Positions 53,387 through 61,067 of a stretch of 64,000 nucleotides of DNA are shown here, piece after piece. The DNA is from Rhodoferax sp. GTDB taxonomy: Bacteria; Pseudomonadota; Gammaproteobacteria; Burkholderiales; Burkholderiaceae_C. The position numbers and the translations under genes are program-made. Location: positions 1 to 64,000 of the forward strand of contig NZ_JAUYQD010000004.1 of NCBI RefSeq assembly GCF_030697375.1, read 5' to 3'. Below the pieces are notes generated by a model, which ran no database searches, was not told where the DNA came from, and saw nothing but the letters and a program-made list of their open reading frames with translations. Position 1 is the stretch's first letter. Each line of letters opens with the position of its first letter.

Positions 53387-54688
53387 TCAGACCGCCGCCT
53401 CGGCGAGGTCTTGCGGCAAAGGCAGCACCTCGTCGGACTCGGCCAGCTCCTCGCTCACCGGCTCGATGGCGTTTTCCCACTTGGCGACCACCGCGGTGGC
53501 CACGGCATTGCCCAGGATGTTGGTCACGGTGCGGCCCATGTCCAGGAAGTGGTCCACGCCCAAGATCAGCAACAGGCCGGCTTCCGGCAGGCCAAACATG
53601 GGCAGCACGGCTGCCACCACCACCAGCGAAGCCCGGGGCACGCCCGCAATGCCTTTAGACGACACCATCAGCACCAGCAGCATGGTGATCTGCTGGCCCA
53701 CGGTCATCGGAATGTCATAGGCCTGGGAGATGAACAGCGCCGCAAAGGCGGTGTACATCATGGAGCCGTCCAGGTTGAAGGAGTAACCCAGGGGCAACAC
53801 AAAGCCGATCACGCGGTCCTTGATACCAAACTTTTCCAGCTGCTCCATCAGCTTGGGGTAGGCCGATTCGCTGGTGGCGGTGGAAAAACCGATCAGCATC
53901 GGGCCGCGGATCAGCTTGATGAGCCGGAACACGTCCTTGCCCAGCACGCAATAACCCGCGCCAATGACCACCAGCCACAGCGCCGCCAGCGCCAGGAAGA
54001 AGCTGGCCATGTAACGGCCGTACACCAGCAAGATGCCCAGGCCCTGGGTGGTGATGACCGACGCCACGGCGGCGAAGACGCCCACCGGGGCGAAGCGCAT
54101 CACGTAGTCGGTGACCTGCAGCATCACATGGACCACTTCCTCGGTGGTCTTGAGCAGGCTTTTGGCCTGGCGGTCTTGCAATTGGCCCAGCGCCAGCCCG
54201 AAAAACAGCGCGAACACGAGAATTTGCAAAATCTCGTTGTTGGCCATGGACTCGAAGATGCTCTTGGGGAACACATGGGTGATGAAGTCCTTGAGGTTCA
54301 AGGCCGCCGTCTTCAGATTGGTGGCGGTGCCCACCTCCGGCAGCGGCACGCCTACGGAATCTCCCGGGCGCAGCAGATTGGCCATGGTCAGACCGATCAG
54401 CAGCGAACACAAAGACGCACCGATGAACCAGGCCATGGCCTTGGCGCCGATGCGCCCCACCGCCTTGGCGTCGCCCATGCCCGCCAGCCCGGCCACCAGG
54501 GTGCCAAAGACCAGGGGGGCAATGATCATCTTGATCAGCCGCAGAAAGATATCGGTAAAGATGGAGAAGTAACCGGCAATCTCCTTGGCGGCAGCCGCAT
54601 CGGGCGCCAGGGCGTGGCAGAGGTAACCGACCACGATGCCGGCCACCATGGCCAAGGCAATCCAGGTCGTGAGCTTGTTCATTTTCAT
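53387..54688 (-). CDS. dctA: C4-dicarboxylate:cation symporter DctA
   Basis: The 433-residue inner-membrane protein imports succinate, fumarate and malate with H+ or Na+. It has the DAACS-family pattern of eight membrane segments and two hairpins: IFTDIFLRLIKMIIAPLVFGTLVAGLAGMGD, GFSTATSESAYPKLMEQL (serine-rich re-entrant loop), LPLGYSFNLDGSMMYTAFAALFISQAY (NLDG motif) and SSKGIAGVPRASLVV. Length is normal. It leads the gene set dctA-dctB-dctD, all on one strand. Confidence 0.97.
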   Translation of the reverse strand: MKMNKLTTWIALAMVAGIVVGYLCHALAPDAAAAKEIAGYFSIFTDIFLRLIKMIIAPLVFGTLVAGLAGMGDAKAVGRIGAKAMAWFIGASLCSLLIGLTMANLLRPGDSVGVPLPEVGTATNLKTAALNLKDFITHVFPKSIFESMANNEILQILVFALFFGLALGQLQDRQAKSLLKTTEEVVHVMLQVTDYVMRFAPVGVFAAVASVITTQGLGILLVYGRYMASFFLALAALWLVVIGAGYCVLGKDVFRLIKLIRGPMLIGFSTATSESAYPKLMEQLEKFGIKDRVIGFVLPLGYSFNLDGSMMYTAFAALFISQAYDIPMTVGQQITMLLVLMVSSKGIAGVPRASLVVVAAVLPMFGLPEAGLLLILGVDHFLDMGRTVTNILGNAVATAVVAKWENAIEPVSEELAESDEVLPLPQDLAEAAV

Positions 54689-54756
54689 GGGAAGACTCCG
54701 TTGCCGCCCTGCAGGGCGGCTTATAAAAATTAAAGAAAAATCGGACGCGCTCTTCT

Positions 54757-54775
54757 ATTGCACGATCTGTGCCGC
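54757..54775 (-). promoter_or_regulatory. sigma-54 promoter of dctA
   Basis: The minus-strand sequence CGGCACAGATCGTGCAAT has the GG-N10-GC spacing required by sigma-54, in the form GGCAC-N5-GTGCA (consensus TGGCAC-N5-TTGCA). It lies about 70 bases before the dctA start, and the operon encodes a sigma-54 activator. Confidence 0.8.
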
Positions 54776-54880
54776 AAAAGGCTCTGCCGATTTCGGAGTC
54801 CGGAGCCTTGATTTATATGGGTTTTTTTATTTTCAGAGCCACCCGCGCGACGGGTTTCCGTACCCGGCGGCGCTGCAGCG

Positions 54881-54894
54881 TTCGGTTATCCGAA
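54881..54894. promoter_or_regulatory. TTCGG-TTAT-CCGAA palindrome upstream of dctA (putative DctD enhancer)
   Basis: Same palindrome as that before dctB. It lies about 110 bases upstream of the minus-24 element, a normal distance for a sigma-54 enhancer site. An imperfect relative, TTCGGAGTCCGGA, lies at 54792-54804. The site also lies about 40 bases before the divergent nodI-like gene. Confidence 0.65.
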
Positions 54895-54932
54895 TGGCGC
54901 CAAGGTCATGCGCGCTGCGCCACAATGGCGTG

Positions 54933-55871
54933 ATGGCATCCACGCACCTACCTGCCCCCCTCTTCCAGGCCCGCCACCTCAGCAAGCGTTATGGCGACGC
55001 CGAGGTCGTCCAAGACCTGTCCTTCGACATCGCCCCCGGCGAGTGCCTGGGCGTGATCGGCCCCAACGGTGCTGGCAAGACCACCACCATCCGCATGTGC
55101 CTGGGGCTGACCACCCCGGACAGCGGCAGCATCCATGCCCTGGGCCTGCAGATGCCGCAGGACGCGCTGGCCATCAAGGCCCAGCTGGGGGTGGTGAGCC
55201 AGATGGACACGCTGGACCCCGACTTTTCCTGCGCCGAGAACCTGCTGGTCTATGGCCGCTACTTTGGCATGCAGGCGGCGCTGGTCAAGGAGCGCATCCC
55301 CTCCCTGCTGGAATTTGCCTCCCTCAGCAGCAAGGCCCATGCCAAACCGGGGGAGCTCTCGGGCGGCATGAAGCGGCGGCTCTCGCTGGCCCGGGCTTTG
55401 GTCAACAACCCCAAGTTGCTGCTGCTGGACGAGCCCACCACCGGGCTGGACCCGCAGGCCCGCCACCTGATGTGGGAGCGCCTGCAACTGCTGCTGGGCC
55501 AGGGCAAGTCGATTTTGCTGACCACCCACTTCATGGACGAGGCCGAACGCCTGTGCTCGCGCCTGCTGGTGCTGGACCATGGCCGAAAAATTGCCGAAGG
55601 CGCGCCACGCGACCTGATTGCCCAGCACCTGGAGCCTGACGTGGTGGAGGTCTACGGCGTGGGCGCCTTGGCGCTGACCGAGAGCCCCTTGCGCGCCCTG
55701 GCCTCCCGGGTCGAGGTGAGCGGGGAAACCGTGTTTTTCTACACCGGCAACGCCAGCGCGCTGGCGCAGGCACTGGCCGCCTACCCGCAGTTGCGCACCC
55801 TGCACCGGCCCGCCAATCTGGAAGACCTGTTCTTGAAACTCACCGGACGACAAATCCGAGAAGAGGCTTAA
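54933..55871 (+). CDS. ABC transporter ATP-binding protein, NodI family
   Basis: The 312-residue ATPase from ATG 54933 contains Walker A GPNGAGKTTTIRMCLGL, Q-loop GVVSQMDTLDPDF, signature LSGGMKRRLSLARAL, Walker B LLLLDEPTTGLDPQAR and the switch His in LLTTHFMDEAERL. The sequence follows the NodI/DrrA pattern of exporters that pair with NodJ-type permeases. In rhizobia NodIJ exports lipochitooligosaccharides; in other betaproteobacteria homologues are common and their cargo is unknown. The upstream frame extension to 54636 lies in the dct regulatory region and is not used. Confidence 0.93.
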   Translation: MASTHLPAPLFQARHLSKRYGDAEVVQDLSFDIAPGECLGVIGPNGAGKTTTIRMCLGLTTPDSGSIHALGLQMPQDALAIKAQLGVVSQMDTLDPDFSCAENLLVYGRYFGMQAALVKERIPSLLEFASLSSKAHAKPGELSGGMKRRLSLARALVNNPKLLLLDEPTTGLDPQARHLMWERLQLLLGQGKSILLTTHFMDEAERLCSRLLVLDHGRKIAEGAPRDLIAQHLEPDVVEVYGVGALALTESPLRALASRVEVSGETVFFYTGNASALAQALAAYPQLRTLHRPANLEDLFLKLTGRQIREEA

Positions 55872-55872
55872 T

Positions 55873-55930
55873 TGCTATGAAAACAGTAGCTGCTTACGCA
55901 ACATCCACGGGGGCTACAGGCCAAAAACCC
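55873..55930 (+). repeat. dispersed repeat, copy 6, inside the permease reading frame
   Basis: Plus-strand copy: ATTGCTATGAAAACAGTAGC, TGCTTACGCAAC, then ACGGGGGCTACAGGCCAAAAA. It supplies the start codon and the first 17 or so codons of the NodJ-like permease. Its similarity to copy 7 at 61.8 kb is especially close in GGGGCTACAGGCCAAAA. Confidence 0.8.
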
Positions 55931-56734
55931 TTGTCTATCTGGCGCGCACCCCAACTCTCTTTGCGCTTTTGGCCGGTGTTCCTGCGCAACCTGCTGGTGT
56001 GGCGCAAGCTGGCCATTCCCAGCCTGGTGGGCAATATCGCCGAGCCGCTGATGTGGCTGGTGGCCTTTGGCTACGGCATGGGCGCGCTGGTCGGACAGAT
56101 CACGGTCCCCGGCGCCGCAGGGCCGGTGCAAGTGCCCTACATCCTGTTTCTGGCCAGCGGCTCCATTTGCATGAGCGCCATGCAGGCGGCCTCGTTTGAA
56201 GCGCTGTACTCCGCGTTCTCGCGCATGCAGGTGCAAAAAACCTGGGACGGCATCATGAACGCGCCAGTCGGGCTGGACGATATTGTGCTGGCCGAGATGC
56301 TGTGGGCGGCGTTCAAGTCGCTGTTTACCGTGACCGCCATCTTGGGCGTGATGCTGGCCCTGAACATCAGCCACAGCCCGAAGCTGCTGCTGGCCTGGCC
56401 GATTTTGCTGGGCGTGGGCATCACCTTCAGTTGCATCGCACTGATCTTCAATGCGCTGGCCACCGGCTACGATTTTTTCACCTACTACTTCACGCTGTTT
56501 CTCACGCCCATGATGTTTTTGAGCGGGGTGTTTTTTCCGCTGGAGCAATTGCCCACTGCCGTGCGGGTGGTGGCCGATTGGCTGCCCCTGAGCAATGCCG
56601 TGGCACTGGTGCGCCCCCTGTTCATGGACCAGTGGCCCACCGACGCCGCGCGCCATGCCCTGGTGCTGGTGGCCTATACCGTGGTGGCGTTTTGGCTGGC
56701 GCTGGCGCTCACGCGCAAACGGTTTCGCAAGTGA
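55877..56734 (+). CDS. ABC transporter permease, NodJ family (ABC-2 type)
   Basis: The 285-residue membrane protein has about six segments and the NodJ pattern FWPVFLRNLLVWRKLAIPSLVGNIAEPLMWLVAFGYGMG, VPYILFLASGSICMSAMQAASFEALYSAFSRM and DFFTYYFTLFLTPMMFLSGVFFPLEQLP. It begins 5 bp after the NodI-like gene and forms a two-gene exporter with it. The N-terminal 17 or so residues (MKTVAAYATSTGATGQK) come from a dispersed repeat. The native start may have been lost and replaced; a TTG codon shortly downstream is the main alternative. Confidence 0.93.
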   Translation: MKTVAAYATSTGATGQKPLSIWRAPQLSLRFWPVFLRNLLVWRKLAIPSLVGNIAEPLMWLVAFGYGMGALVGQITVPGAAGPVQVPYILFLASGSICMSAMQAASFEALYSAFSRMQVQKTWDGIMNAPVGLDDIVLAEMLWAAFKSLFTVTAILGVMLALNISHSPKLLLAWPILLGVGITFSCIALIFNALATGYDFFTYYFTLFLTPMMFLSGVFFPLEQLPTAVRVVADWLPLSNAVALVRPLFMDQWPTDAARHALVLVAYTVVAFWLALALTRKRFRK

Positions 56735-56744
56735 CCATTGCGTT

Positions 56745-57569
56745 TTAGACCATGGCCTCGGACTCTTGGCGGGTGGTCCAGTCCACGGACTCTTGTTGCA
56801 GCACCTCGTCGATGTCAATGCCCAGGGCGAGCGCCACCACGTCCGGAAAATTGTCGGCCAACGCCCCTTCGGTCAAACCGTCCTCCCGCGCACGCGCACG
56901 CCAGGCGGACAGGTGGATCACTCCGGCCAGGGGTTCGTAGACATCGTTGTCAAACGGTGCACATTGGTGCTGGATGGCGTCCACGATGGCCGACGGAAAC
57001 TGCCAGCTTTTCGCAAACCCCGCGCCCACATCCGCATAACAGTAGCCCAGCAAATGCTGCTCCGCCTTGGCACGCCTGACCGAGATGGGCTCGGCCTGTT
57101 GGTTCAACCAGCGCATCTGGTCCGGCATGCCCAAATGCATGACCAGCTCGCCCCCCGCATGGACCAAACCGGCGGTAAACGCCACCGAGTGGTTGGCCCG
57201 CGCTGCGCGTGCCAGTTTGCGCGACAACTTGGCCACGTCCAGGCTGTAGCGCCAAAACTGGTACATGTCCATGCCAGGAATGTTTTTGAACGCCCCCGCC
57301 ATGGCCGCCGCCGTGGCCAAAGACCGCACCTGGTCCAGCCCCAGCACCGCCAGGGCATCGGACACACTGCCGATCTTGTTTGCCAGGTTGAATTGGGCCG
57401 AGTTGGCCAAGCGCAAGAGGCGTGCGGTCAAACCCACGTCGGTATTGATGAGCTGGCTGATAACGCGCAGGTCGGGCTCGTCACGGTTCAGCTCGTTCAA
57501 CACCATCGCAATGACGCGTGGAATGCTGGGCAGGGCTATGGGGGAGGCAAGTAAATCTTCCAGATGCAT
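56745..57569 (-). CDS. HDOD-domain protein
   Basis: From the ATG at 57569 the 274-residue protein is almost entirely an HDOD domain. It has LASPIALPSIPRVIAMVLNELNRDEPDLRVISQLINTDVGLTARLLRLANS, ALAVLGLDQVRSLATAAAMA, and an HD-like section FTAGLVHAGGELVMHLGMP with the metal-binding residues partly replaced, as is usual in HDOD proteins. Such proteins act in signalling and cell-cycle or stress control, often by protein contacts. It converges with the permease gene. Function here is not known. Confidence 0.88.
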   Translation of the reverse strand: MHLEDLLASPIALPSIPRVIAMVLNELNRDEPDLRVISQLINTDVGLTARLLRLANSAQFNLANKIGSVSDALAVLGLDQVRSLATAAAMAGAFKNIPGMDMYQFWRYSLDVAKLSRKLARAARANHSVAFTAGLVHAGGELVMHLGMPDQMRWLNQQAEPISVRRAKAEQHLLGYCYADVGAGFAKSWQFPSAIVDAIQHQCAPFDNDVYEPLAGVIHLSAWRARAREDGLTEGALADNFPDVVALALGIDIDEVLQQESVDWTTRQESEAMV

Positions 57570-57659
57570 GGTGGCAATACTCCGGGCTCCGGTCGGCGGG
57601 GGCTTGCGCAATTATGGGCCAGTCTGCATACCCACGTCATCTGAAAGTGCCCCGCAAGC

Positions 57660-57884
57660 TTAGAGATAGGGCCCCCATGGAAGCTGGGCTTTGCGCTGTT
57701 CGAGGCGTTCGGTCTCGCACTGCAGCAGCGTGCGGCGCGGGGGCACGCTGGGGGACGGGCGCCGTTGCCACAGCCTGCGCAGCAGGCGCACACCCGCACG
57801 CCATGCAGCCAACGGGGCGCGAACCCGCCAAAGCCTGGAAGGCCCGTACGCGGGGTAGAGCATGGGGCGTTCAAGTTCAGTCAT
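57660..57884 (-). CDS. small basic hypothetical protein
   Basis: The 74-residue Arg/Leu/Trp-rich protein reads MTELERPMLYPAYGPSRLWRV, then LAAWRAGVRLLRRLWQRRP, and ends LEQRKAQLPWGPYL. The gene has a strong AAGGAG at eight bases before its ATG and lies divergent to a LysR regulator, which is the usual place for a LysR target. I know no family for it. The helical amphipathic middle might bind membranes. Confidence 0.6.
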   Translation of the reverse strand: MTELERPMLYPAYGPSRLWRVRAPLAAWRAGVRLLRRLWQRRPSPSVPPRRTLLQCETERLEQRKAQLPWGPYL

Positions 57885-57978
57885 AAGGGCTCCTTGGTGG
57901 TGCTGGTTAGATTAACCATCCACGCAGAGCCTGTGAATCGCTTATTTCTGGCTACCCTGGTTAGCTATACTTACCAAT

Positions 57979-58893
57979 ATGCGCCGTATCCCCTTGCAAA
58001 CCCTGCCCACCTTCCGTGCTGTGGCCGTGCTGTCCAATCTGCGTGCTGCGGCAGACCAGCTGCATTTGACGCACAGCGCCATCAGCCAGCAGATCCGTTT
58101 GCTGGAAGAACAACTCGGCTTTGCCCTGTTTGACCGGCGCGGCCGGCGCGTGGTGCTCAATGCGGCGGGCGCGGCGTTTTTGCGCGCAGTGGAGCCCGCG
58201 CTGGCCCAGATCGACGAGGGCGTACGCGCGGCCGCCGTGGCAGCCGGTGGCATGGAGCAGCGCTTGCGCATCACGGTGCTGCCCTCTTTTGCCCGCCACT
58301 GGCTGCTGCCACGCATGGCGAACTGGCGCGCGCAGCACCCCGACATCGCGGTGGAGTTGCACACCTCCCTGCAGATGATGGACCTCAAGCGCGATGGCTT
58401 TCACGCCGCCTTTCGCCAGGGCCAAGGCCCGTGGCGCGGGCTGGATGGCATTTGTTTTATGGACTCCCCCCTGGTTGCGGTGTGCACGCCGGAGGACGCC
58501 CAGCGTGTGGCAAATATGCCCGCCAGCGCGCTGGCGCTCGAACCCCTGCTGGGCGATGCCGTACGCTGGGAGCACTGGTTCGCCCAGAGCGGGCACCGCT
58601 GCCGCGTCAACCCGGTGGCCGTTTTCAACGACATGGGCATGCTGGTGCAAGCCGCCGAACAAGGCATGGGCATTGCCCTGGTGCGCCAGTTGGTGGCCGC
58701 CGACGCCTTGCGCGATGGCAGCCTGGTGCAGATCTCCAGCGTGACCCTGTCCGACGACGGCGCCGACGCCTTTTGGCTCCTGTACCCCCCCGAGCTCAAA
58801 GACTGGCCCCCCCTCGTGGCCTGGCGCGCGTGGATGGGCGCCGAGCTGCAGCGCTCAGCTGCCGCGCTTCACCTCCCCCCAACCTGCCTTTGA
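57979..58893 (+). CDS. LysR-family transcriptional regulator, GcvA-like
   Basis: The 304-residue protein has the GcvA-type N terminus MRRIPLQTLPTFRAVAVLSNLRAAADQLHLTHSAISQQIRLLEEQLGFALFDRRGRRVVLNAAGAAFL and a substrate-binding domain (LRITVLPSFARHWLLPRMANWRAQHPDIAVELHTS, FNDMGMLVQAAEQGMGIALVRQLV). GcvA-like regulators often control an adjacent divergent gene; here that is the small basic protein 95 bp away. The physiological signal is unknown. Confidence 0.92.
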   Translation: MRRIPLQTLPTFRAVAVLSNLRAAADQLHLTHSAISQQIRLLEEQLGFALFDRRGRRVVLNAAGAAFLRAVEPALAQIDEGVRAAAVAAGGMEQRLRITVLPSFARHWLLPRMANWRAQHPDIAVELHTSLQMMDLKRDGFHAAFRQGQGPWRGLDGICFMDSPLVAVCTPEDAQRVANMPASALALEPLLGDAVRWEHWFAQSGHRCRVNPVAVFNDMGMLVQAAEQGMGIALVRQLVAADALRDGSLVQISSVTLSDDGADAFWLLYPPELKDWPPLVAWRAWMGAELQRSAAALHLPPTCL

Positions 58894-58894
58894 T

Positions 58895-59182
58895 ATGAGC
58901 AAACTTTCTCACACCCGCGACAAGATTTACAAAACCGTGGCGCGCCAACTGCACGGCCAAGTGCCCTGCTGGGTCTGCGGCGAACATGTGCTGCCCACTG
59001 CCGCCACGCTGGAACACATCCAACCCTTGAGCGAAGGCGGTAGCAGCCACCTGGAGAACCTGGCCATCAGCCACGATGTCTGCAACAACCAACGCCACGC
59101 CAAGGGCGTGGTAACCGCCTCGCCCACCCAGCCCGGGCGGGTTCGGGCTCGAACTGATCTAGAACAAACAAAGGGCGATTAG
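58895..59182 (+). CDS. small HNH nuclease-domain protein
   Basis: The 95-residue protein is little more than an HNH/McrA-like fold: CWVCGEHV (first zinc Cys pair), TLEHIQPLSEGGSSHLENLAISHDVCNNQRHAKG with the HNH-like EHI, N and H positions and second Cys. It starts one base after the LysR stop, so the two genes are probably co-transcribed. No targeting domain is present. It may be a nuclease of unknown target; HNH proteins of this size also occur in phages and islands. Confidence 0.75.
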   Translation: MSKLSHTRDKIYKTVARQLHGQVPCWVCGEHVLPTAATLEHIQPLSEGGSSHLENLAISHDVCNNQRHAKGVVTASPTQPGRVRARTDLEQTKGD

Positions 59183-59290
59183 GGGGCGATTCAGGGTAGA
59201 CCCCAACGCAGGGTTTCCGGTGAATTGCGTACGATGAATTGGGTCAATTCAGACTCCATTCAGACTCCACTACCCAGAAAGAAACACCCT

Positions 59291-59722
59291 ATGGCACGCA
59301 CGGACAGATTCCGGCAGCAGCACAACGAACTGTTGGCTTTGGCCACCGAGCTGCAGTCTTTGCTGAACGAAAGCGCCCTGTCCCATGACGGCTCCGCAGC
59401 CCGCACCTGCTTGGGCAAACTGATGGGCAAACTCACCATGCACCTGTCCACCGAAGACAAAGTGCTGTACCCCGAGCTTGAAGTGCACAAAGACCCCGCC
59501 GTGGCCGCGCTGGCGCGCCGTTTTGCCAGCGAAATGAAGTCCACCACCGCCGCCGTGGTCGCCTACAACGGCCGCTGGGCCACCCCCACCGCCATCAAGG
59601 AAAACGCGCGTGCTTTCGTCAAAGAAACCAAGGACGTCATTGGCATTCTGGCGGACCGCATCAAGCGGGAAAACCAGGAGCTGTACGCGGCGGCGGACCG
59701 CAGCGAAGGCCTGGCTTTTTAA
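59291..59722 (+). CDS. hemerythrin HHE-type cation-binding protein
   Basis: The 143-residue helical protein has RFRQQHNELLALATELQ near the start, then LMGKLTMHLSTEDKVLYPEL (the HxxxE motif) and a C-terminal helix with IKRENQELYAAADRS. This is the hemerythrin/HHE pattern, though some His ligands of true hemerythrins are missing, so metal binding is uncertain. ATG 59291 is used; the frame runs up to 59225. It may sense or store oxygen, NO or iron, but that is inference. Confidence 0.75.
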   Translation: MARTDRFRQQHNELLALATELQSLLNESALSHDGSAARTCLGKLMGKLTMHLSTEDKVLYPELEVHKDPAVAALARRFASEMKSTTAAVVAYNGRWATPTAIKENARAFVKETKDVIGILADRIKRENQELYAAADRSEGLAF

Positions 59723-59789
59723 GCCCTGCCCCGGCTGCACACAGGCAGTGCGCCGCATGGCCCGCTGGGCTATAGTTCTGTTCCAATGA

Positions 59790-59816
59790 AACGCCGAATG
59801 AAGTGAACTCGGCGTT
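59790..59816 (+). other. inverted repeat after hemerythrin-like gene
   Basis: Perfect 8-base arms, AACGCCGA and TCGGCGTT, separated by 11 bases. There is no T-run, so it is at best a weak terminator. Plain A/T-richer sequence follows and leads into the patch of small membrane ORFs. Confidence 0.4.
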
Positions 59817-59861
59817 GACCAAATTTCGCCAAGATAGGCGATAGGGTTCAAAGGGATGGAA

Positions 59862-60011
59862 ATGAATTCAACTTCTAGTGAAATGAGCTATGAGCCCTGG
59901 CGGCTTGGGCCTTACCGCTTGACGGGTCAGCGGGTGAAGTTCGGGTATCTCCCGTCGGATATTCTGGGGTCCCAGGATATTCGCCTATCTACATCACGTT
60001 GGCCAGCATGA
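59862..60011 (+). CDS. short ORF coupled to membrane protein gene
   Basis: The 49-codon frame begins at ATG 59862, behind AAGGGATGG. It reads MNSTSSEMSYEPWRLGPYRL, then TGQRVKFGYLPSDILGSQDI, and ends in TGA overlapping the next ATG (ATGA). The coupling and the ribosome-binding site favour translation. It has no recognisable family and is below the size most gene finders accept. An ATG six bases upstream is also possible. Confidence 0.45.
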   Translation: MNSTSSEMSYEPWRLGPYRLTGQRVKFGYLPSDILGSQDIRLSTSRWPA

Positions 60012-60580
60012 GCACTGCCTCTCCCACTTCGCACGAAGAAGCGCAAAGAGCGCTGTGGCCGCTCTCGCTTTTTATTTTCGTGCCTCTGGTGCTTTACGCA
60101 TTCTTCGAGTGGCGTGTTTACTATCCGAGTAGTGCTCAGATTCACGCTTTGCTTGCTGCTTTGTTCTTAGCGCCGATTGCATCTATTTTGCTGTTGTGGC
60201 GCAGGGCTCGGCTTGTATCGTTGGAAATCATCCCTGCCACACCCATCTATAAGGTACTCAATCCCGGACAGCAACTAGGAGCGATTGTTGGTCTATTCGG
60301 TTTGCTCTATTTGTGGGTCCTTATTGCGTTTTCACTTTCTTTGCTCCTCCCCCAATTCGAACGTACCGAATACGCATATCAAATTGCGGAGGCAAAGGAA
60401 TGCACTTGGAAATGCGCCCTTGGATGTCGCTACAAGGTAAGGTTTGTGGACTGGCCGGGACCCAATGCATCTTGGCTCTGTGCCGATGGCATCAACCCTC
60501 GAATTTCGGTTGGCGACACATTGCTGGTGCGTGGCTACATTTCAAGTCACGCCATCTATGTTGATGAACTGGCTCGCTGA
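60008..60580 (+). CDS. hypothetical two-pass membrane protein
   Basis: The 190-residue protein has membrane segments at about residues 17-35 (LWPLSLFIFVPLVLYAFF), 45-63 (ALLAALFLAPIASILLLW) and 90-115 (QQLGAIVGLFGLLYLWVLIAFSLSLLL). A soluble C-terminal domain follows, with ECTWKCALGCRYKVRFVDWPG and a final VGDTLLVRGYISSHAIYVDELAR. The second and third segments may form a pair, so two or three passes are possible. I recognise no family. Codon use is AT-richer than surrounding genes. Confidence 0.65.
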   Translation: MSTASPTSHEEAQRALWPLSLFIFVPLVLYAFFEWRVYYPSSAQIHALLAALFLAPIASILLLWRRARLVSLEIIPATPIYKVLNPGQQLGAIVGLFGLLYLWVLIAFSLSLLLPQFERTEYAYQIAEAKECTWKCALGCRYKVRFVDWPGPNASWLCADGINPRISVGDTLLVRGYISSHAIYVDELAR

Positions 60581-60586
60581 AAAGCT

Positions 60587-60638
60587 GGCTAACGGCGTTC
60601 AAGCAGAGCCGCGCAGCCCGCTTAACTCTACGTTTGGC
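60587..60638 (+). repeat. attC-like (59-base element) recombination site
   Basis: The order of parts matches an integron attC site: GGCTAAC (R''), GTTCAAGC (L''), a 15-base loop region, GCTTAAC (L') and GTTTGGC (R'). GTTCAAGC pairs with GCTTAAC leaving one unpaired C, the extrahelical base expected in attC. R' differs from GTTRRRY at one position and no integrase gene is in the window. It lies between two small membrane-protein genes. Confidence 0.5.
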
Positions 60639-60656
60639 ACTTTAAGAGGCCTTCGC

Positions 60657-61067
60657 ATGAAACGTACCACCCTTGCACTTCTTCTTGCCGCCGCAACTAC
60701 GACGCTTACGTGGTTCTTGTTCTTCGCAGCCCTAGGCGGACAGCCCGCTCCCTCCGCGCACACAAAAGCAGAAACGGTCGGCATTTTCTTTTTGTTTTTT
60801 CTCTTAGCGGTGTTTTTGCTTGGGCTACCCATCCACTGGCTTCTCACACGGTTAGCTCCTGGTCAATGGTGGTCATACGTTTTGGCTTCGTGTGTTCTTT
60901 CGGGTGGCGCGCTGTGGGCACTTTCAGGTTTCCCCAGCCCACGTTCTGAATGGGCGTTCTTCTTGGGCTTTTGGCTGCCGTGTGTCGCGTGTGTCGCGTG
61001 TGCCGCATTTGGCGCACTTACGTTCTGGCACGTCGTTAGGCAGCCCAGAGCGACATCTTGTCCATGA
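60657..61067 (+). CDS. hypothetical membrane protein, four passes
   Basis: The 136-residue protein is mostly hydrophobic: TLALLLAAATTTLTWFLFFAALGG, GIFFLFFLLAVFLLGLPIHWLL, YVLASCVLSGGALWALSGF and WAFFLGFWLPCVACVACAAFGALTFW. It starts 18 bp after the attC-like element, as a cassette gene would, and its stop overlaps the next ATG (ATGA). No family recognised. Confidence 0.65.
   Translation: MKRTTLALLLAAATTTLTWFLFFAALGGQPAPSAHTKAETVGIFFLFFLLAVFLLGLPIHWLLTRLAPGQWWSYVLASCVLSGGALWALSGFPSPRSEWAFFLGFWLPCVACVACAAFGALTFWHVVRQPRATSCP

Noticed and set aside
54636..54932. Upstream extension of the NodI-like gene
   Set aside because: It covers the dctA promoter and operator region and has no similarity to the ABC family.
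61033..61042. GTTAGGC as a second attC core site
   Set aside because: It lies inside a reading frame and no matching R'' or L-box partner is found upstream.
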